From positions 112,144,643 to 112,208,642 of the forward strand of contig NC_062220.1 in the NCBI RefSeq assembly GCF_902686445.1: a DNA stretch of 64,000 nt, written 5' to 3'. Shown in pieces: positions 35,641-46,970 of this stretch. Source of the DNA: Sciurus carolinensis (Eukaryota; Chordata; Mammalia; Rodentia; Sciuridae). The position numbers and the translations under genes were made by a program. The notes beneath the pieces were generated by a model. The model saw nothing but the letters and a program-made list of their open reading frames with translations. It did not search any database and was not told the DNA's origin. The number at the start of each line of letters is the position of its first letter. The stretch's first letter is position 1.

Positions 35641-36316
35641 TGGGGGCCACAGAAGCTCTGTTTCCCATTGTTTATGCCTTCCTTTTTATTCCCTGCTACC
35701 TTATATACAGATTTCCAGTTGTAGTCAGTATTTTAGGCTTTAGGTAGAGTTTGTCTATATAGTCATCTCCCCATGATGAAATGGGATTCATCTGCATCAC
35801 CATGTCAAAGATAGGGGTTTCTTACCTGTACATTGTACAAGGGTGGAGGCTGAGGACCAAAGGATTAGACTGTACGAATGCTTTCCCCTCTCCCCTTCAG
35901 ACCCATACATGCTGTGTGCTCTAGGAAGTCCACCCATAAGAACTGAATCTTTGACCTCTGGCTCATTGTATTGTCTAAATGTAACAAGGAATCAAAAGAA
36001 GGGAGGGTTGGATGGAGAGTGAGGTTGGGGATTTATTCCCCTGATTTTCTCTCATTGGAGTTGCATGAACTGGTAACCTCCTTCTACCAAAGGCGATAAC
36101 TTCCCCAACCCCCACCACCCTCACACAGCTCAGCACTTCTCCAGATTCTGATTTGTTGCTTCCTCCATTTTCCCCACAAGGCCTAGGATATTCCAAAGCA
36201 CAGTACCAGCCTATACTCTGCCCACACATTTATAACAAGTTTCTTTATTAAACTCTTCTCCAATTACCCAATTTGAGTGTACCATCTGTTTTTGCCAGGA
36301 CCCTGACTGATACAGT
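35641..36316 (+). mobile_element. ERVL-type (MLT2-like) LTR, candidate 3' LTR
   Basis: It ends with the typical 'ctttattaaactcttctcc...ttacccaatttgagtgtaccatctg...ccctgactgatacag'. The left boundary near 35641 is approximate. It sits directly downstream of the pol-like remnant, as expected for a 3' LTR. Confidence 0.55.
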
Positions 36317-37365
36317 TCCTCTTTTAATGAGATTTTTCTTTCTATGCTTTTGCCATCTAAAAAGATATAGGATTTTTTAATTAAAAGAAAAGTTTCCAAG
36401 AAGAAAAAGAAAAATCATTTTGATTTTTTTTTTCACATTTTGGGATGATGAAATTCTAAAGAGCCCTGATTTTGGATTGCAGTCTGCCAAATTACACTGC
36501 AAATAGCTTTGATTTGGAATTGTATGCCCCAGAATCAAGGTTATTTGCAAATTTATTTTGCCAAAATCAGAACCCAGGTTTGAGAGTCCCAATCCTCTTA
36601 TTTATGGGAAATATTTTAACAAACTGAGCATAATTGTAGAAGGAAAGTATAGAAACATTTTTCTCGCCTGTGTATATCTAATTTGCAAACTGCAAACAAT
36701 ATTTAAGCCATTCATTTGAGCTCATTTGTTCACTTATTGTGGTTACTTCAATCAGATCTATAGTTCTCTCAGTATGCTGCTGCCCAGCTGAGGATGTTCA
36801 TTCAACACACTGTTCTTAGCACACTGAATCAAGATTTCTAAAGAATCTAAAACAAGCTATCCAAAGAAATTCACACAATTTACTCCTCTTCAAAAATATT
36901 CAACATCTGAATATAGGAAAAAATAAACACATTTCTGGATGGGTGTTACAAAATAAGCATTCAACAAAATATGATATTTAATAAGAACAGAACTAAAATT
37001 ATTTCTATTATTTTTCCAGAAAGCAATGTTCTTGTATCTATAGTTATCTGGAAACTATATTTGATCACTAACTATATTTCTTCATGCTAAATTTTTCTAG
37101 ACTATTTTTCAGTCATCTCAATGTTATAATGTGATTCTTCTAGACTTGGTTTTTAATAAAATTTCAGAACAAATTTGATGACAAATTATAGAATGAACTG
37201 ATAGGTACTAAGTACATCCACAGCCCAAAGGAAGAGAGATACTAGGTCAACTCAGAGAGGGGACTGGAGAGAGTTATCAATATTGGAACAAAGGTCACTA
37301 CATACATTTTAGGCCAGGTAGAAGGGTCTCAAGTTGACCACTCTGATAGACTGACATTCATCCCC
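36317..37365. other. Unassigned, repeat-poor DNA
   Basis: Contains the imperfect palindrome at 36466-36570 and otherwise no recognised repeat or gene. 36640-36790 looks like non-repetitive sequence that could be constrained. Confidence 0.45.
36466..36570. repeat. Imperfect palindrome able to form a long hairpin
   Basis: Inner arms TGCAAATAGCTTTGATTTGG (36498-36517) and CCAGAATCAAGGTTATTTGC (36529-36548) pair over about 20 bp with one bulge and about two mismatches around an 11-base loop. Outer arms CTGATTTTGG (36466-36475) and CCAAAATCAG (36561-36570) are perfect complements. Between inner and outer stems lies an asymmetric loop (22 versus about 11 bases). This could be a hairpin-type MITE relic or, less likely, an RNA hairpin. 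Confidence 0.75.
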
Positions 37366-37369
37366 TAGA

Positions 37370-37548
37370 GCAGTGAGGATCAACTTTCTCAGCCTATTAG
37401 AATCACAAAGAGCCTTTTAAAATCTTCCATGCCTGGGTTGTGTTCCATATTAAATCAGACTGTCTAGATATGGGAGCTGCATGTTGATATTTTTTAAGAT
37501 CACAAGTGACTTTCCATGCAGTGAAGTTTAGGAACCATTACCTAGGGT
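37370..37548 (+). mobile_element. MER5A-like hAT relic
   Basis: 'agcagtgaggatcaactttctcagcctattagaatcacaaagagccttttaaaat' through 'tgaagtttaggaaccattacc' matches the full MER5A layout, including both ends, with substantial divergence. Confidence 0.55.
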
Positions 37549-38875
37549 TTGAGAGAATCAAAGAACAAAATATCACCCAACTTTGAAAAGATTAAAGGTA
37601 AAATATTTCAACTGCAGGTTATTGACTGAGGAGAGTTGATTGTGTATGTTGAGTAGGGGCACCAGGAAGGGGGATGAAAGTGCTTCCTGCCTTAAAGGCA
37701 CAAAGGTCTGCAGTTTCTTCTGGATCAAGAAGAGCCTGCCATTCTAGATGGAGCTGGCTTCAGGGGCGATTTTAAATAGGACCCAGTTCAGCAGGTTTTC
37801 CAGACAGGATTGAAGCAACCACAGGAGAAAGAGGCCATGGAGCATTGAATGCAGAAGCTGAGGAATGTGGTGTTAAAGTGACTGACAAGGAAGCTATATA
37901 AAGCATAGTAACAAAAACATCCCATGAGTAGGCAGTTATACAACTGTCTCTGATATCAGATTTCAGTAGTAATCCCTCTCCCTCCTTCTCCCAGAAATGC
38001 TAAGAAATCAGCAAGAGATGTTCATAGAAGAGATAGCAGAGAAGGAAGTTGACCACCTTTTGCTCCTGTCTGCAGGCTTCTCTATATGAATCAGACATGA
38101 GCCAGTATGTGAGAAATGTGAAGTTTGGAGTTTTCATTACAGGGAGTGGATTCTTTGTTGCTGAGAATGAGCCATTCTTGGGACTAAAGATAGAGATGTT
38201 TACTATCTGAAAGTAACCCCAAAATTTAAACTTCAATAAAAGATTTAATCTGAAGGTCAGGGAAAAATGATTTTATAGTATTGAGTCAAAAGCCTATGGA
38301 TTAAGAACAAAGATTTCTTCTGTTCTATATACTTTTCAAGTTTATATTGCTCAATAAAATGGTTGCCCCAATGTGTTTGATAGTGTAGTAGGTAGTATAG
38401 GAGCAAGTATCACAAGACACTGGGTCCCTCTAATGCCTGCCCAGTCAGTCTGGTCCCAAATTTGGGCATTTGCATCTTAACTGCATAGGGAATGCTTATT
38501 CAGGAGACCATAGTTCTAATCCTCCCTACAGAACTGCCATTACTAATTATCTATTCATGGAACCAAGGGTACAAATGTGAACTTTACAGTGCACCAAAGA
38601 GAAGAAAAGGTTTTTCCCTCCCATTACCTTTCAACCCCACCCCCCCCCACTGAAGAATAACTTCCCCTTGCCCTTTGGATAAAACCTTGATACAATTCCA
38701 AATTTGGAGAGTTATTTTTGAATTTAAAAAAATCTTCTGAAACTCTCAACTAAGAACTGAAATTAGGGTTTTCTACTGGTTCTTCTGCTTGTTCTAAGAG
38801 ATACAAGCTCCCCAAGGAAAACTGAAGGAATGAAAGCAAAGGGAAGGCCCCTGCTAAAACTATGTGGTGTTGGTA
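37549..38875. other. Unassigned non-coding DNA
   Basis: No gene or secure repeat. A C-run lies at 38640-38648. The minus-strand frame at 38000-38236 (78 codons) has no motif. Confidence 0.45.
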
Positions 38876-38879
38876 ATTC

Positions 38880-39420
38880 CATCAACTGGTGGCCCTGAAG
38901 GTTTTACAATAGTCCATCAAAGCTCTACTAAAGGAAGAACTGCAAAAACCATGAATGTGTCTAAATGTTCATACAAACAAAATATCAATAGCTGAAGAAG
39001 CATTTAACTAAAATCTTTTGCAAGGAAAAAAAAGTCTTAGCAAATGAGGAAAGCAGGCAAATTCTTGAACCTGATTCAGGACATCTAGAAAACAGCAAGA
39101 ACCATATTTAATAATAATGAAAGCATACCTTTTAAAACAAAGCACAAGACAAAGATGTCTAGGATTACATTTCTATTCAATATTACATTAGAGATTCTGA
39201 CTGGTACCACAGAAAAACAAAAAGTATAAGGAAAAACTAATATTATTAGATTTTCTGACTGTATACATAACACCACAAAAGAATTTATAGATAAATTATT
39301 TGACTTAAACTTTTAAATTATGTTATTAATTTTAATTACTCAAAAAAATTAATATTCATGGGGGGGACTTACCCTGTCAGGTACATGGAGTTGAACTGTC
39401 TGATATCAGGAATTATGACA
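38880..39420 (+). mobile_element. Ancient L1 (L1M) ORF2 relic
   Basis: 'agaaaacagcaagaaccatatttaataataatgaaagcata', 'acaaagcacaagacaaagatgtc' and 'ttctattcaatattacattagagattctgactggtacc' follow the L1 RT region after the active site. Broken in all frames. 39421-39950 is unassigned A-rich DNA and may be more of the same. Confidence 0.5.
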
Positions 39421-39954
39421 AAATTAAAGAAATTAACAAAGTACAGATTTGATAGAAGTGTATGTATATAGGCATACTTAAACACATTTTTTAGTATGTA
39501 GAACAGTATGTTTTTGGCATATGAGGATTATATAAAGGCAAAACTGTTGATCAAGGAAAAGGTGAGGTAGAGATTTTATATTTTCAAGACTAAAAATGTT
39601 TACTACTAATGAGTCTTAATTTTTTTTTAACTATATGTCCACCTCTGGAAGATAGAAAACATTCTATGAATCAAAGTTTGAATGCAAGGAGAAATGAAAA
39701 GAGAGAAGTAGGTTGAGAGAAGAAAACTATCTGGGCAAATAAAATTTATCTTTAATTGCAAAAAACAATAAAATAATTTGAATGTCTGGGTTTTAAGATT
39801 AAACAAAGGCTAAAATAGGAGATATAATAATATATAAAGCAGTTATGTGGTGATCAGACTCAAGGTATAGTAATGTACTTGTATTTTGGAAAGAGGAGGG
39901 TAAAATATTGATTAGCCCTCATCTTTAAAGTTAATCATGGAAGTTAAATTTCTA

Positions 39955-40885
39955 GGTACCAGTTATAGAGCACTAATCTCCAGAACCTATAAAGAATGCA
40001 AAAAACTTTCCACCAAGAATATAAATAACCCAATCAATAAATGGGCTAAGGAAATGAACAGACACTTCACAGAAGAGGATCTACAAGCAATCAACAGATA
40101 TATGAAAAAATGTTCAACATCTCTAGTAATAAGAGAAATGCAAATCAAAACTACCCTAAGATTTCATCTTACCCCAATTAGAATGGCTATTATCAAGTAT
40201 ACAAGCAACAATAGGTATTGGCGAGGATGTGGGGGAAAAGGCACACTCATACATTATTGGTGGAGTTGCAAATTGGTGCAGCCACTCTGGAAAGCAGTAT
40301 GGAGATTCCTTAGAAAACTTGGAATGGAAGCAGCATTTGACCCAGCTATCCCACTCCTTGGCCTATACCCAAGGTCTTAAAATCAGCATACTAAGTGACA
40401 CAGCTCCATCAATGTTTATAGCAGCTCAATTCACAATAGCTAGGTTGTGGAACCAACCTAGATGATCTTCAATAGATGAATGGATAAAGAAATGTGGTAC
40501 ATATACACAATGGATATTATTCATCAATAAAAAAGTATAAAATTATGACATTTTCAGGTAAATGGATGGAGTTGGAGAATATCATGTTAAGTGAAACAAG
40601 TCAATCCCCAAAAAATCAAAAACCAAATGATTTCTCATATAAGTGGTTGATGATAGATTATGGGGGCCAGGGAAGGTAAGGGAAGAATGGAAGAAGGATG
40701 GATTGTGTAGATGGAAATGAGGGGCGAGGAGTGGACGTGGGGAAGGAAAGATAATAGAATGAGACAAACGTCATTACCTTAACTCCATGTATGAATATGT
40801 AAATGGTATGACTCTGCTTCATGTACAACCAGAGAAATGATAGTTGTACTCCATTTGTGTACGTGAATCAAATTTTAAAAAATAA
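39955..40885 (+). mobile_element. 5'-truncated sciurid L1 3' end
   Basis: It begins within ORF2 ('atagagcactaatctccagaacc'). The C-terminal reading frame (39937-40380) shows ORF2 motifs such as [20 protein letters not shown] and PAIPLLGLY, then shifts frame. The 3' UTR is purine-rich and ends 'ccatttgtgtacgtgaatcaaattttaaaaaataaataaa'. Substitutions relative to the young copies at 53.5 and 55.8 kb indicate an older subfamily. Confidence 0.9.
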
Positions 40886-41317
40886 ATAAACTGTCAAAAC
40901 AATGAATAGGAATAAGCTGTTTAACTTGTATACTAGTGAATTATATAAAATGGGATAAAAGGTGAAATTTTTTTCTATAGAATACAGGAAAGGAGGAGAA
41001 ATAGAGTGAAAAAGTGAGAAATTGAAAATCATAAAGGAAAATTTTAGAAATATACTGAGGATGAATACAGATGTGACCACAATAAGCAGAGGTGAAGAAA
41101 CTCATAAGTTGAAATATAGAAATTTCAACTATTAAAATAAAACAAAATCCAGTAATAAAATATTTATAAGAGAAACTAACAAGACTATTCTACTATCAAA
41201 GTAGAATGTACCCAGAGTGTTATTAGTGCTAATAGAGCCATTATGTGTTGATAAAGAAAGTCATAGATTTTAATACAAATTTGAAATATTCTCATTCAAT
41301 AACATAACTGTATTAAT

Positions 41318-42300
41318 CAAGCTTTCCTTCACTGTTGCAACCAAGATAAACAGCTTCTAAAGAGAAAGTCTTTATTTGGACTCATGGTTTCAAAGATTTC
41401 AGTCCATGATTGTTTTCCTTTTTTTTTTATTTTTTGTTTGTTCTAATTAGTTGTACATGACAGTAGAATGCATTTTTACATTTTGATAGATCATACATAA
41501 ATGAAGTGAATTTTCTCATATTTCTAATAGTACATATTGTAGGAACACACTGGTCATGCAGTCATATATGTACATGAGGTAATGTCTGTTTCACTCTACT
41601 ATCCTTCCTACTCATTTACCCCTTCCCCTCCCTTCATTCCTCTCTACCTAATATAAAGCAACTCCATTCTTCCCTATCCTCCCACCCCTTATTGTGAATT
41701 AGCATTCACATATCAGAGAAAATATTTGGCTTTTGGCTTTTTGGGTTTGGCTTATTTTGCTTAGCATGATAGTCTCCAACTCCATCTATTTACCAGCAAA
41801 TACCCTAACTTCATTCTTCTTTAAAGCTGTGTCGTATTCCATTGTGTATACATACAACATTTTCTTATCCATTCATCTGTTGAAGGGCACTTGGGTTGGT
41901 TCCAAAGTTTAGCTGTTGTGGTTTGAGCTGCTATAAACATTGATGTAGCTGTGTCCCTGTGGTATGCTGATTTTAAGTCCTTTGGGAATAAACCAAGGAG
42001 TGGGATAGCTGGGTCAAATGGTGGTTCCATTCCAAGTTTTCTGAGGAATCTCTGTACTGCTTTCCAAAGTGGTTACACCAATTTTCAGTCCCTGCATTTG
42101 AGTCTGGCAGGACAGTAACTCAGAGTGGAAGTGTGTGGTGGAACAAAACTGCTCACCTCATGTCTGAGAAGCAAAAGAAAGTGAGAAGAGGTCCAGAGGC
42201 CCACTATCCCTTTCAACGCCATGCCCTAGAGACCCGAAAACCTCTAGGCTCCATCTCTTAAAGCTCCCATCACCGAAGAAATCAGTAAAACATTGCCCTA
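41318..42300 (-). mobile_element. MaLR-type LTR split by an L1
   Basis: Left part 'aaagtctttatttggactcatggtttcaaagatttcagtccatgattg' and right part 'gtgtggtggaacaaaactgctcacctcatgtctgagaagcaaaag...acctctaggctccatctcttaaagctcccatcacc' are the two halves, on the minus strand, of the same LTR family as the copies at 46971 and 49157. The L1 at 41418-42088 lies between them. Confidence 0.6.
41418..42088 (-). mobile_element. 5'-truncated sciurid L1
   Basis: T-run at 41421-41429 then the reverse of the 3' UTR ('ttctaattagttgtacatgacagtagaatgca') and the ORF2 C-terminus (frame 41821-42030 encodes [14 protein letters not shown] and SMFIAAQ). The 5' junction falls near 'ccaattttcagtcc' at 42075-42090, with possible microhomology to the LTR target. 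Confidence 0.9.
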
Positions 42301-42960
42301 AAGGAAGATTTTAACTCACCTCTCTTTAATAATTTTTGGATCAGTAAGAATATTGAAGAATCATTCAGCATGATTAATAAGCATTGTGTAATGGATATGT
42401 ATACAAAATTATATCAAAATACTGGAGATTTAAACACTGTTTTTAAGCAGACTAAAATATTTACAAAAACTGGTCATGAAATAGGTTATACTAGAATCTC
42501 AATAAATATTTTCTAACCAATTGTGTTGCCACTACCGTGCTGCCGTGATTCAGAAGGAATTTATTGTAGATTACATTTCCACAATAATTCCTAATATTGA
42601 GATATTAGCACCACAACCTACAACAAAATCTTCCATATGGGTTAAAGAATATGCCAGCGTAAGACTTAGAAAATAAGGAAATATCATGAAAATTCTACAT
42701 ATCAAAACGAGCGGGATGCAATTAAAATTTATTTAGAAAGAACCGCATAGTCTTATTCTCACATTAGAAAAGCATAAATGCTGAATACTCTTAAATTTAA
42801 CATTTAACTTAAAAGCTAGAAAAGGAACAACAGAACAAACCGAGATTTAAAAAAAATAACAATAGAGATATGAGTAGATTTAATTAAATATATAAGATGA
42901 AATCACAAAAACCCAAACAATTCTTTAGAGAGAATGGTAAAATTGTCAACTTCTAGTGGT
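42301..42960 (+). mobile_element. Ancient L1 (L1M) ORF2 relic
   Basis: 'acatatcaaaacgagcgggatgcaattaaaatttatttagaaagaaccgcatagtc...attagaaaagcataaatgctg' matches the ORF2 segment between endonuclease and RT. It seems to resume at about 43300-43450, with the LTR at 42965 in between. Confidence 0.5.
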
Positions 42961-42964
42961 AGGA

Positions 42965-43235
42965 TTTTAAAAGGTTCCCCAAAGGCCCATGTGTGCAAGG
43001 CTTGTTACCCAGCCCAAAGAGCTTGTCTGAAGTGATGGGACCTTCAGGAGGTGTGTCCTAGTAGCAGGAAGTTAGGCCATTGAGGGCATGCCCTTGAAGT
43101 GAACATTGGAATCCCAGCCTCTTTATTTCTGCTTCCCAGTTGCCATGAGGTAAACAGACTTCATGGTGCAGGAAGTACTGCCAGAAGCCCAAAATAACAG
43201 GGCCAAATGACTATGGACTTAAATCTCTGGGGGGA
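42965..43235 (+). mobile_element. MaLR-type LTR relic
   Basis: 'ttccccaaaggcccatgtgtgcaagg', 'tgggaccttcaggaggtgtgtcctagtagcaggaagttaggccattg', 'ctttatttctgcttcccagttgccatgagg' and 'agggccaaatgactatggacttaaatctctgg' are in MaLR LTR order. Older than the copy at 49157. Confidence 0.55.
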
Positions 43236-43450
43236 AAAAAATTTTCCTCATTTTATGTCGATTTTTCTCAGGTGTTTCTATAGATTCAGAAAGCTGAACA
43301 ACATATTTGGTAAGGCCAATAAAGACAAAATAAACATATAGCAAATTTAATTAAAGATAAAATGTGGACTGTAATAGACACAGAATTTGAAAACAATAAC
43401 AACATACCAAATTTATTAAATAAACTCATTTTAATTTTTAAATATTATTT

Positions 43451-44134
43451 TAACTAAAAGTTCTGTTCCACATAGAAAAAGGTCACTCTAAGAGTATGCT
43501 GCTCAGATGAACATTCCCATGGGTGGAAAAATGGTAAGCCTTTGAAGAAAGATATATCTCAGGTACCACTAATAACCTAAGTAGTCATTTCTCCAAATGA
43601 CAGGCCTAGTGACTTGGAAGAAATATTGTTGGAAAAAATTACCAAGCCTTGCAAACCCCAAAGTTTAGAATGGTGGCAGGCATCCTGATTACTTTCCTAT
43701 CTGTGGGAATTTTTTGTTTCAGATTAACTGCAGGGTCTCAGAGTGTGATAGGATGACATTGGTTTGGGGAGTTAGGAGACCTAATTTTTAGTTTTAGATA
43801 CAGAACTTCCCTAGCCCTTTAGCGTTCTGCCTATCAGTCTCCTTTAAGACTGTACAGCTGAATGATTTGTGAGGTATAACAGATAATCTTGAAGTTCTGA
43901 TAAAGATGCGGTGTCTATCTACATGTGTCTATCAGTGTATTCTTTTGCCAATAAATCTGACCAATTTATTTAAATCTTCATGTAAATTGGCCAAATTTAT
44001 GTAGAATTATAAATTTGCAAAAATATGACTTTAGATAAAATGGAAAATTGAGTAAATCTACATCAAAATATTTAATATAATTAATTATTATATTATCATA
44101 TAATATACTCTATAATTAAACCATAATTCAATAG
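43451..44134. other. Mostly unassigned; possible MIR near 43745-43900
   Basis: 'agttaggagacctaatttttagttttagatac...cttccctagccctttagcgttctgcctatcagtctcctttaagactgtac' could be a diverged MIR. The remainder is A/T-rich without recognised features. Confidence 0.35.
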
Positions 44135-45246
44135 TTAATCATCTCATACATAGGAAGTCACCAGGCTCAGATCCTTGTATGTGCAAGTTCTGCTAAATAC
44201 TCAGTAAAAGAAAATTTCAAAATTATACAAACTTTTACAGGATATTCTTCAACCTAACTTCTAAGGAAAGTTTACTTTTGATACAAAAAATCAGAAAAAG
44301 ATAGTATGGAAATAAAAATTCTAGTTAAACTCACAAAGATAGATGGATAAATTATAATCTAAATATTACAAAATGAATATAGCAATATATGAAGAACAAA
44401 TGCATTTATCTCAGAAACTAAAGGTAGACTTCCTGATATACACACAAGAATGTGGAAGAATGTCAAAAGTATTAGGTTGAATTTTTATAAAAGAAATAAA
44501 AGGCTACATATTTTATATTTTATTTATATGCCATTCTCGACAGAAATCACATTAGCTTTTTTCTGAAGGTGTGGGAAGTGTTGAGGTAACTTTATATTTT
44601 ATGAGGTAATAGAAATAGCCTACATATTGATATATAGTTGTGGAATTTGCCTAACCATATATTTGTGTCAAAACTCATTGAATTGTACATTTGAAAAGGA
44701 TGAATTTTACTGCTTATATAACATACAACAATAAACCTAACTCAGCGCTCTGTGTGTGTGCCCATGAGTGCTTGTGTGTGTTTATGTGTGTGAGTGTGTG
44801 TAATAAATATCCCCAATTATATTCTTGAATATTTTGGAGGTCCTAGGGTTTACAGTAAATAATTTAAAAAGTGAAATAAATAAGTTTAAGCCTTGCAAAA
44901 AAAGAAAAATAAATTCCTTTATTCACACATGCTTTTATCTGTATTAAAAACTTCCAAATGACTACAGAAAATTATTAAAATTACTAGCCAAGTTTAAAAA
45001 GCATTGCCTGACCTGAATTCAATATGTAAGTGCTACGTGTATTTTACATACTAGAGGAACATAGAAAATAAACTTTAAGGGATGAATAGTAGTAAAAACT
45101 AAAGCTACCTAAAAATGAATGACTATGACCTTGGTATAAATAATTTTAAAATACTTAAGTGATTTTATAAGACCCAAAGAGAATCACATAAATATACCAA
45201 GCATATTAATAGGCAGGATGACTGAATATCATTAAAAAATTAATTT

Positions 45247-45349
45247 GACCCCAGCATCTCTGGAGGCTGAGACAGGAGGATGGCAAATTCAAAGGCAGCC
45301 TCTGCAACTTAGCAAAGCCCTCAGCAACCTAGTGATACCCTGTCTCAAA

Positions 45350-45391
<42 letters not shown>

Positions 45392-45450
45392 TGATGCCTG
45401 GGGATGTTGCTCAGTGGTTAAGACTGCCTGGGTTCAGTCCCTGGTAGAAA
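45247..45450 (+). mobile_element. Composite SINE with an expanded linker
   Basis: The B1-like half lacks its first bases ('ccccagcatctctggaggctgagacaggagg'). The linker has expanded into (TAA)n at 45351-45390. The ID half reads 'gcctggggatgttgctcagtggttaagactgcctgggttcagtccctgg', and the tail runs into a long purine tract. Confidence 0.85.
45351..45390. repeat. (TAA)n microsatellite in a SINE linker
   Basis: About 13 uninterrupted ATA/TAA triplets between the two SINE halves, grown from the A-rich linker. Confidence 0.95.
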
Positions 45451-45625
45451 ATAAAATAAAGGAAAAGAAAAGAGGGAAGGAGAGGAGCAGGGAGGGGAGG
45501 GGAGGGGAAATGAGAAAAGAAAAGAAAAAAAGAGAAAGAAAGGAAAGAAAGGGAGAGAGAGAAAGGGAGGGGTAAGGAAGGGAAAAGAAAAATAATAAAT
45601 TAAGAAGGAAGGAAGGAATAAATAA
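45449..45625. repeat. Polypurine tract from a SINE tail
   Basis: Roughly 170 bases of nearly pure purine on the plus strand, with GGGGAGGGGAGGGGA near 45493-45508, followed by GAAA/GGAA repeats. The minus-strand open frame through it (45418-45636, low-complexity F/P/S) is an artefact of composition. Confidence 0.9.
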
Positions 45626-46049
45626 ATTTGATACAAACCAGTTTTTACATGAAATATGATGAGTTAATTCTAAAATTCATACATAGGCCAAAAAAATAGA
45701 AAAAATAAGATGTTTTTGAGCACCAAATTTTCAAGGACCTTTAATCTACTATACTTGAGTTCTTATTATAAAAACAGCAATTATCATTCAAATGGTGAGA
45801 AGTTGTTACTGAGAGAGAGAAATTTAAAATGATCAGAATAAGAATATTGGGAAGAGTCCCATATAGATATGAAAATTTAGTACATATCATATTTATAACA
45901 TATATTATCAGTATGGAAAATGCACCCTTATGAATGCTGGTACAATAAACATGAAAGAAAAAAACTGGGTCTCAAACTGTATACTTAACTTTAATTCCAG
46001 GTGAATTAAAGATATACATTTCAAAATGAAACTAAAATTTTTAGAAAAA

Positions 46050-46299
46050 TTTACAACAGAATATCTTTTTTGGGGGGAGGGGTGATACCAGGGATTGAAC
46101 TCAGAGGCACTCAACCACTGAGCCACATCCCCAGCCCTATTTTGTATTTTATTTAGAGACAGGGTAAGTCTCACCAAGTTTCTTAGTGCCTTGCTCTGCT
46201 GAGGCTGGCTTTGAACTCGTGATCTTCCTGCCTTAGCTTCCAGAGCCACTGGGATTACAGGCGTGTGCCACCATGTCCAGTTTACAACAGAATATCTTT
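46050..46299 (-). mobile_element. Composite SINE with 19-bp perfect target duplication
   Basis: TTTACAACAGAATATCTTT occurs at 46050-46068 and 46281-46299. Between them, on the minus strand, lie a B1-like half ('gtggcacacgcctgtaatcccagtgg' region, near 46235-46280), a linker 'aaataaaatacaaaatag' and an ID half ending in a short A-run. It interrupts the ancient L1 ORF2 relic. The open frame at 45908-46249 crosses the SINE and is not a gene. Confidence 0.95.
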
Positions 46300-46709
46300 A
46301 AGTCATCAAAATAAATTATTTTTTAACTAAGATATTAAAAAGAAAACTAAAAGTGTGTTGATATATTTAATTACATTAAAATCAAGGACTTCTGTTCATA
46401 CAAATACACCAGCAGAAAAGCAAAACATAAGCTGGAATGTATTCACAACCAAAAACAAACAAACAAAAAGACCAAAAAATGAATAGATAGGATATACTAT
46501 AATTTACTAATTTATTTTGGTCCTATATTGATAAATAGGCTACATTTCTCTTTGTATTTTTACTTTCAACATTGATGACAAATCAATATCATTGTATACA
46601 TCTCTTTTTGCCAAGAACCTAATTGCTATGTCAAAATGACATAATTATTAATCAATAAAAATACTGCTCTACAGAGATGTTTTCCAGTTAATACTCTCGA
46701 TAGGCTGAT

Positions 46710-46970
46710 AGCTACTCCCAATAATATGTCCACATTCTAATACCCAGAACCTCTAAATGTTACCTCATCTGGAAAAGGGGTTTTTGAAGATGTGATTAAA
46801 TATTTAAAATGAAGAGGTTATCCAGAAATCCCAAAATGTCATCCAAAGTGTTTATAGAAGAGAAGGTGATAATGCAAACTTACAGATAGACATTGAATTG
46901 ATGAAGCCATAAATACATGCTTAGAAGACATCAGAAGACAGAATAAATTTATTTTATTTCAAGCCACTGT
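46710..46970 (+). mobile_element. MLT1-type LTR relic
   Basis: 'ccaataatatgtccacattctaatacccagaacctctaaatgttacctcatctggaaaagggg...gaagatgtgattaaat' and the end 'aataaatttattttatttcaagccactg' match the MLT1 LTR order. Its 3' end is cut by the next LTR at 46971. Confidence 0.7.

Larger units (their letters stand above)
44135..46475 (+). mobile_element. Ancient L1 (L1M) ORF2 relic carrying two SINEs
   Basis: L1 ORF2 phrases appear in order across the region: 'gaagtcaccaggctcagatccttg' (44156), 'ttctaaaattcatacataggcc' (45670), 'aaatgcacccttatgaatgc', 'ggtgaattaaagatatacatttc', and 'attaaaatcaaggacttctgttcatac' (46374). A segment near 44650-44740 resembles an L1 3' terminus, so more than one copy may be mixed. 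SINEs are inserted at 45247 and 46069. Confidence 0.55.

Noticed and set aside
45418..45636. 72-codon minus-strand open frame rich in F, P and S
   Set aside because: It is the translation of a polypurine/polypyrimidine tract.
45908..46249. 113-codon minus-strand open frame
   Set aside because: It crosses a SINE and an old L1 relic, with no family resemblance beyond the SINE.
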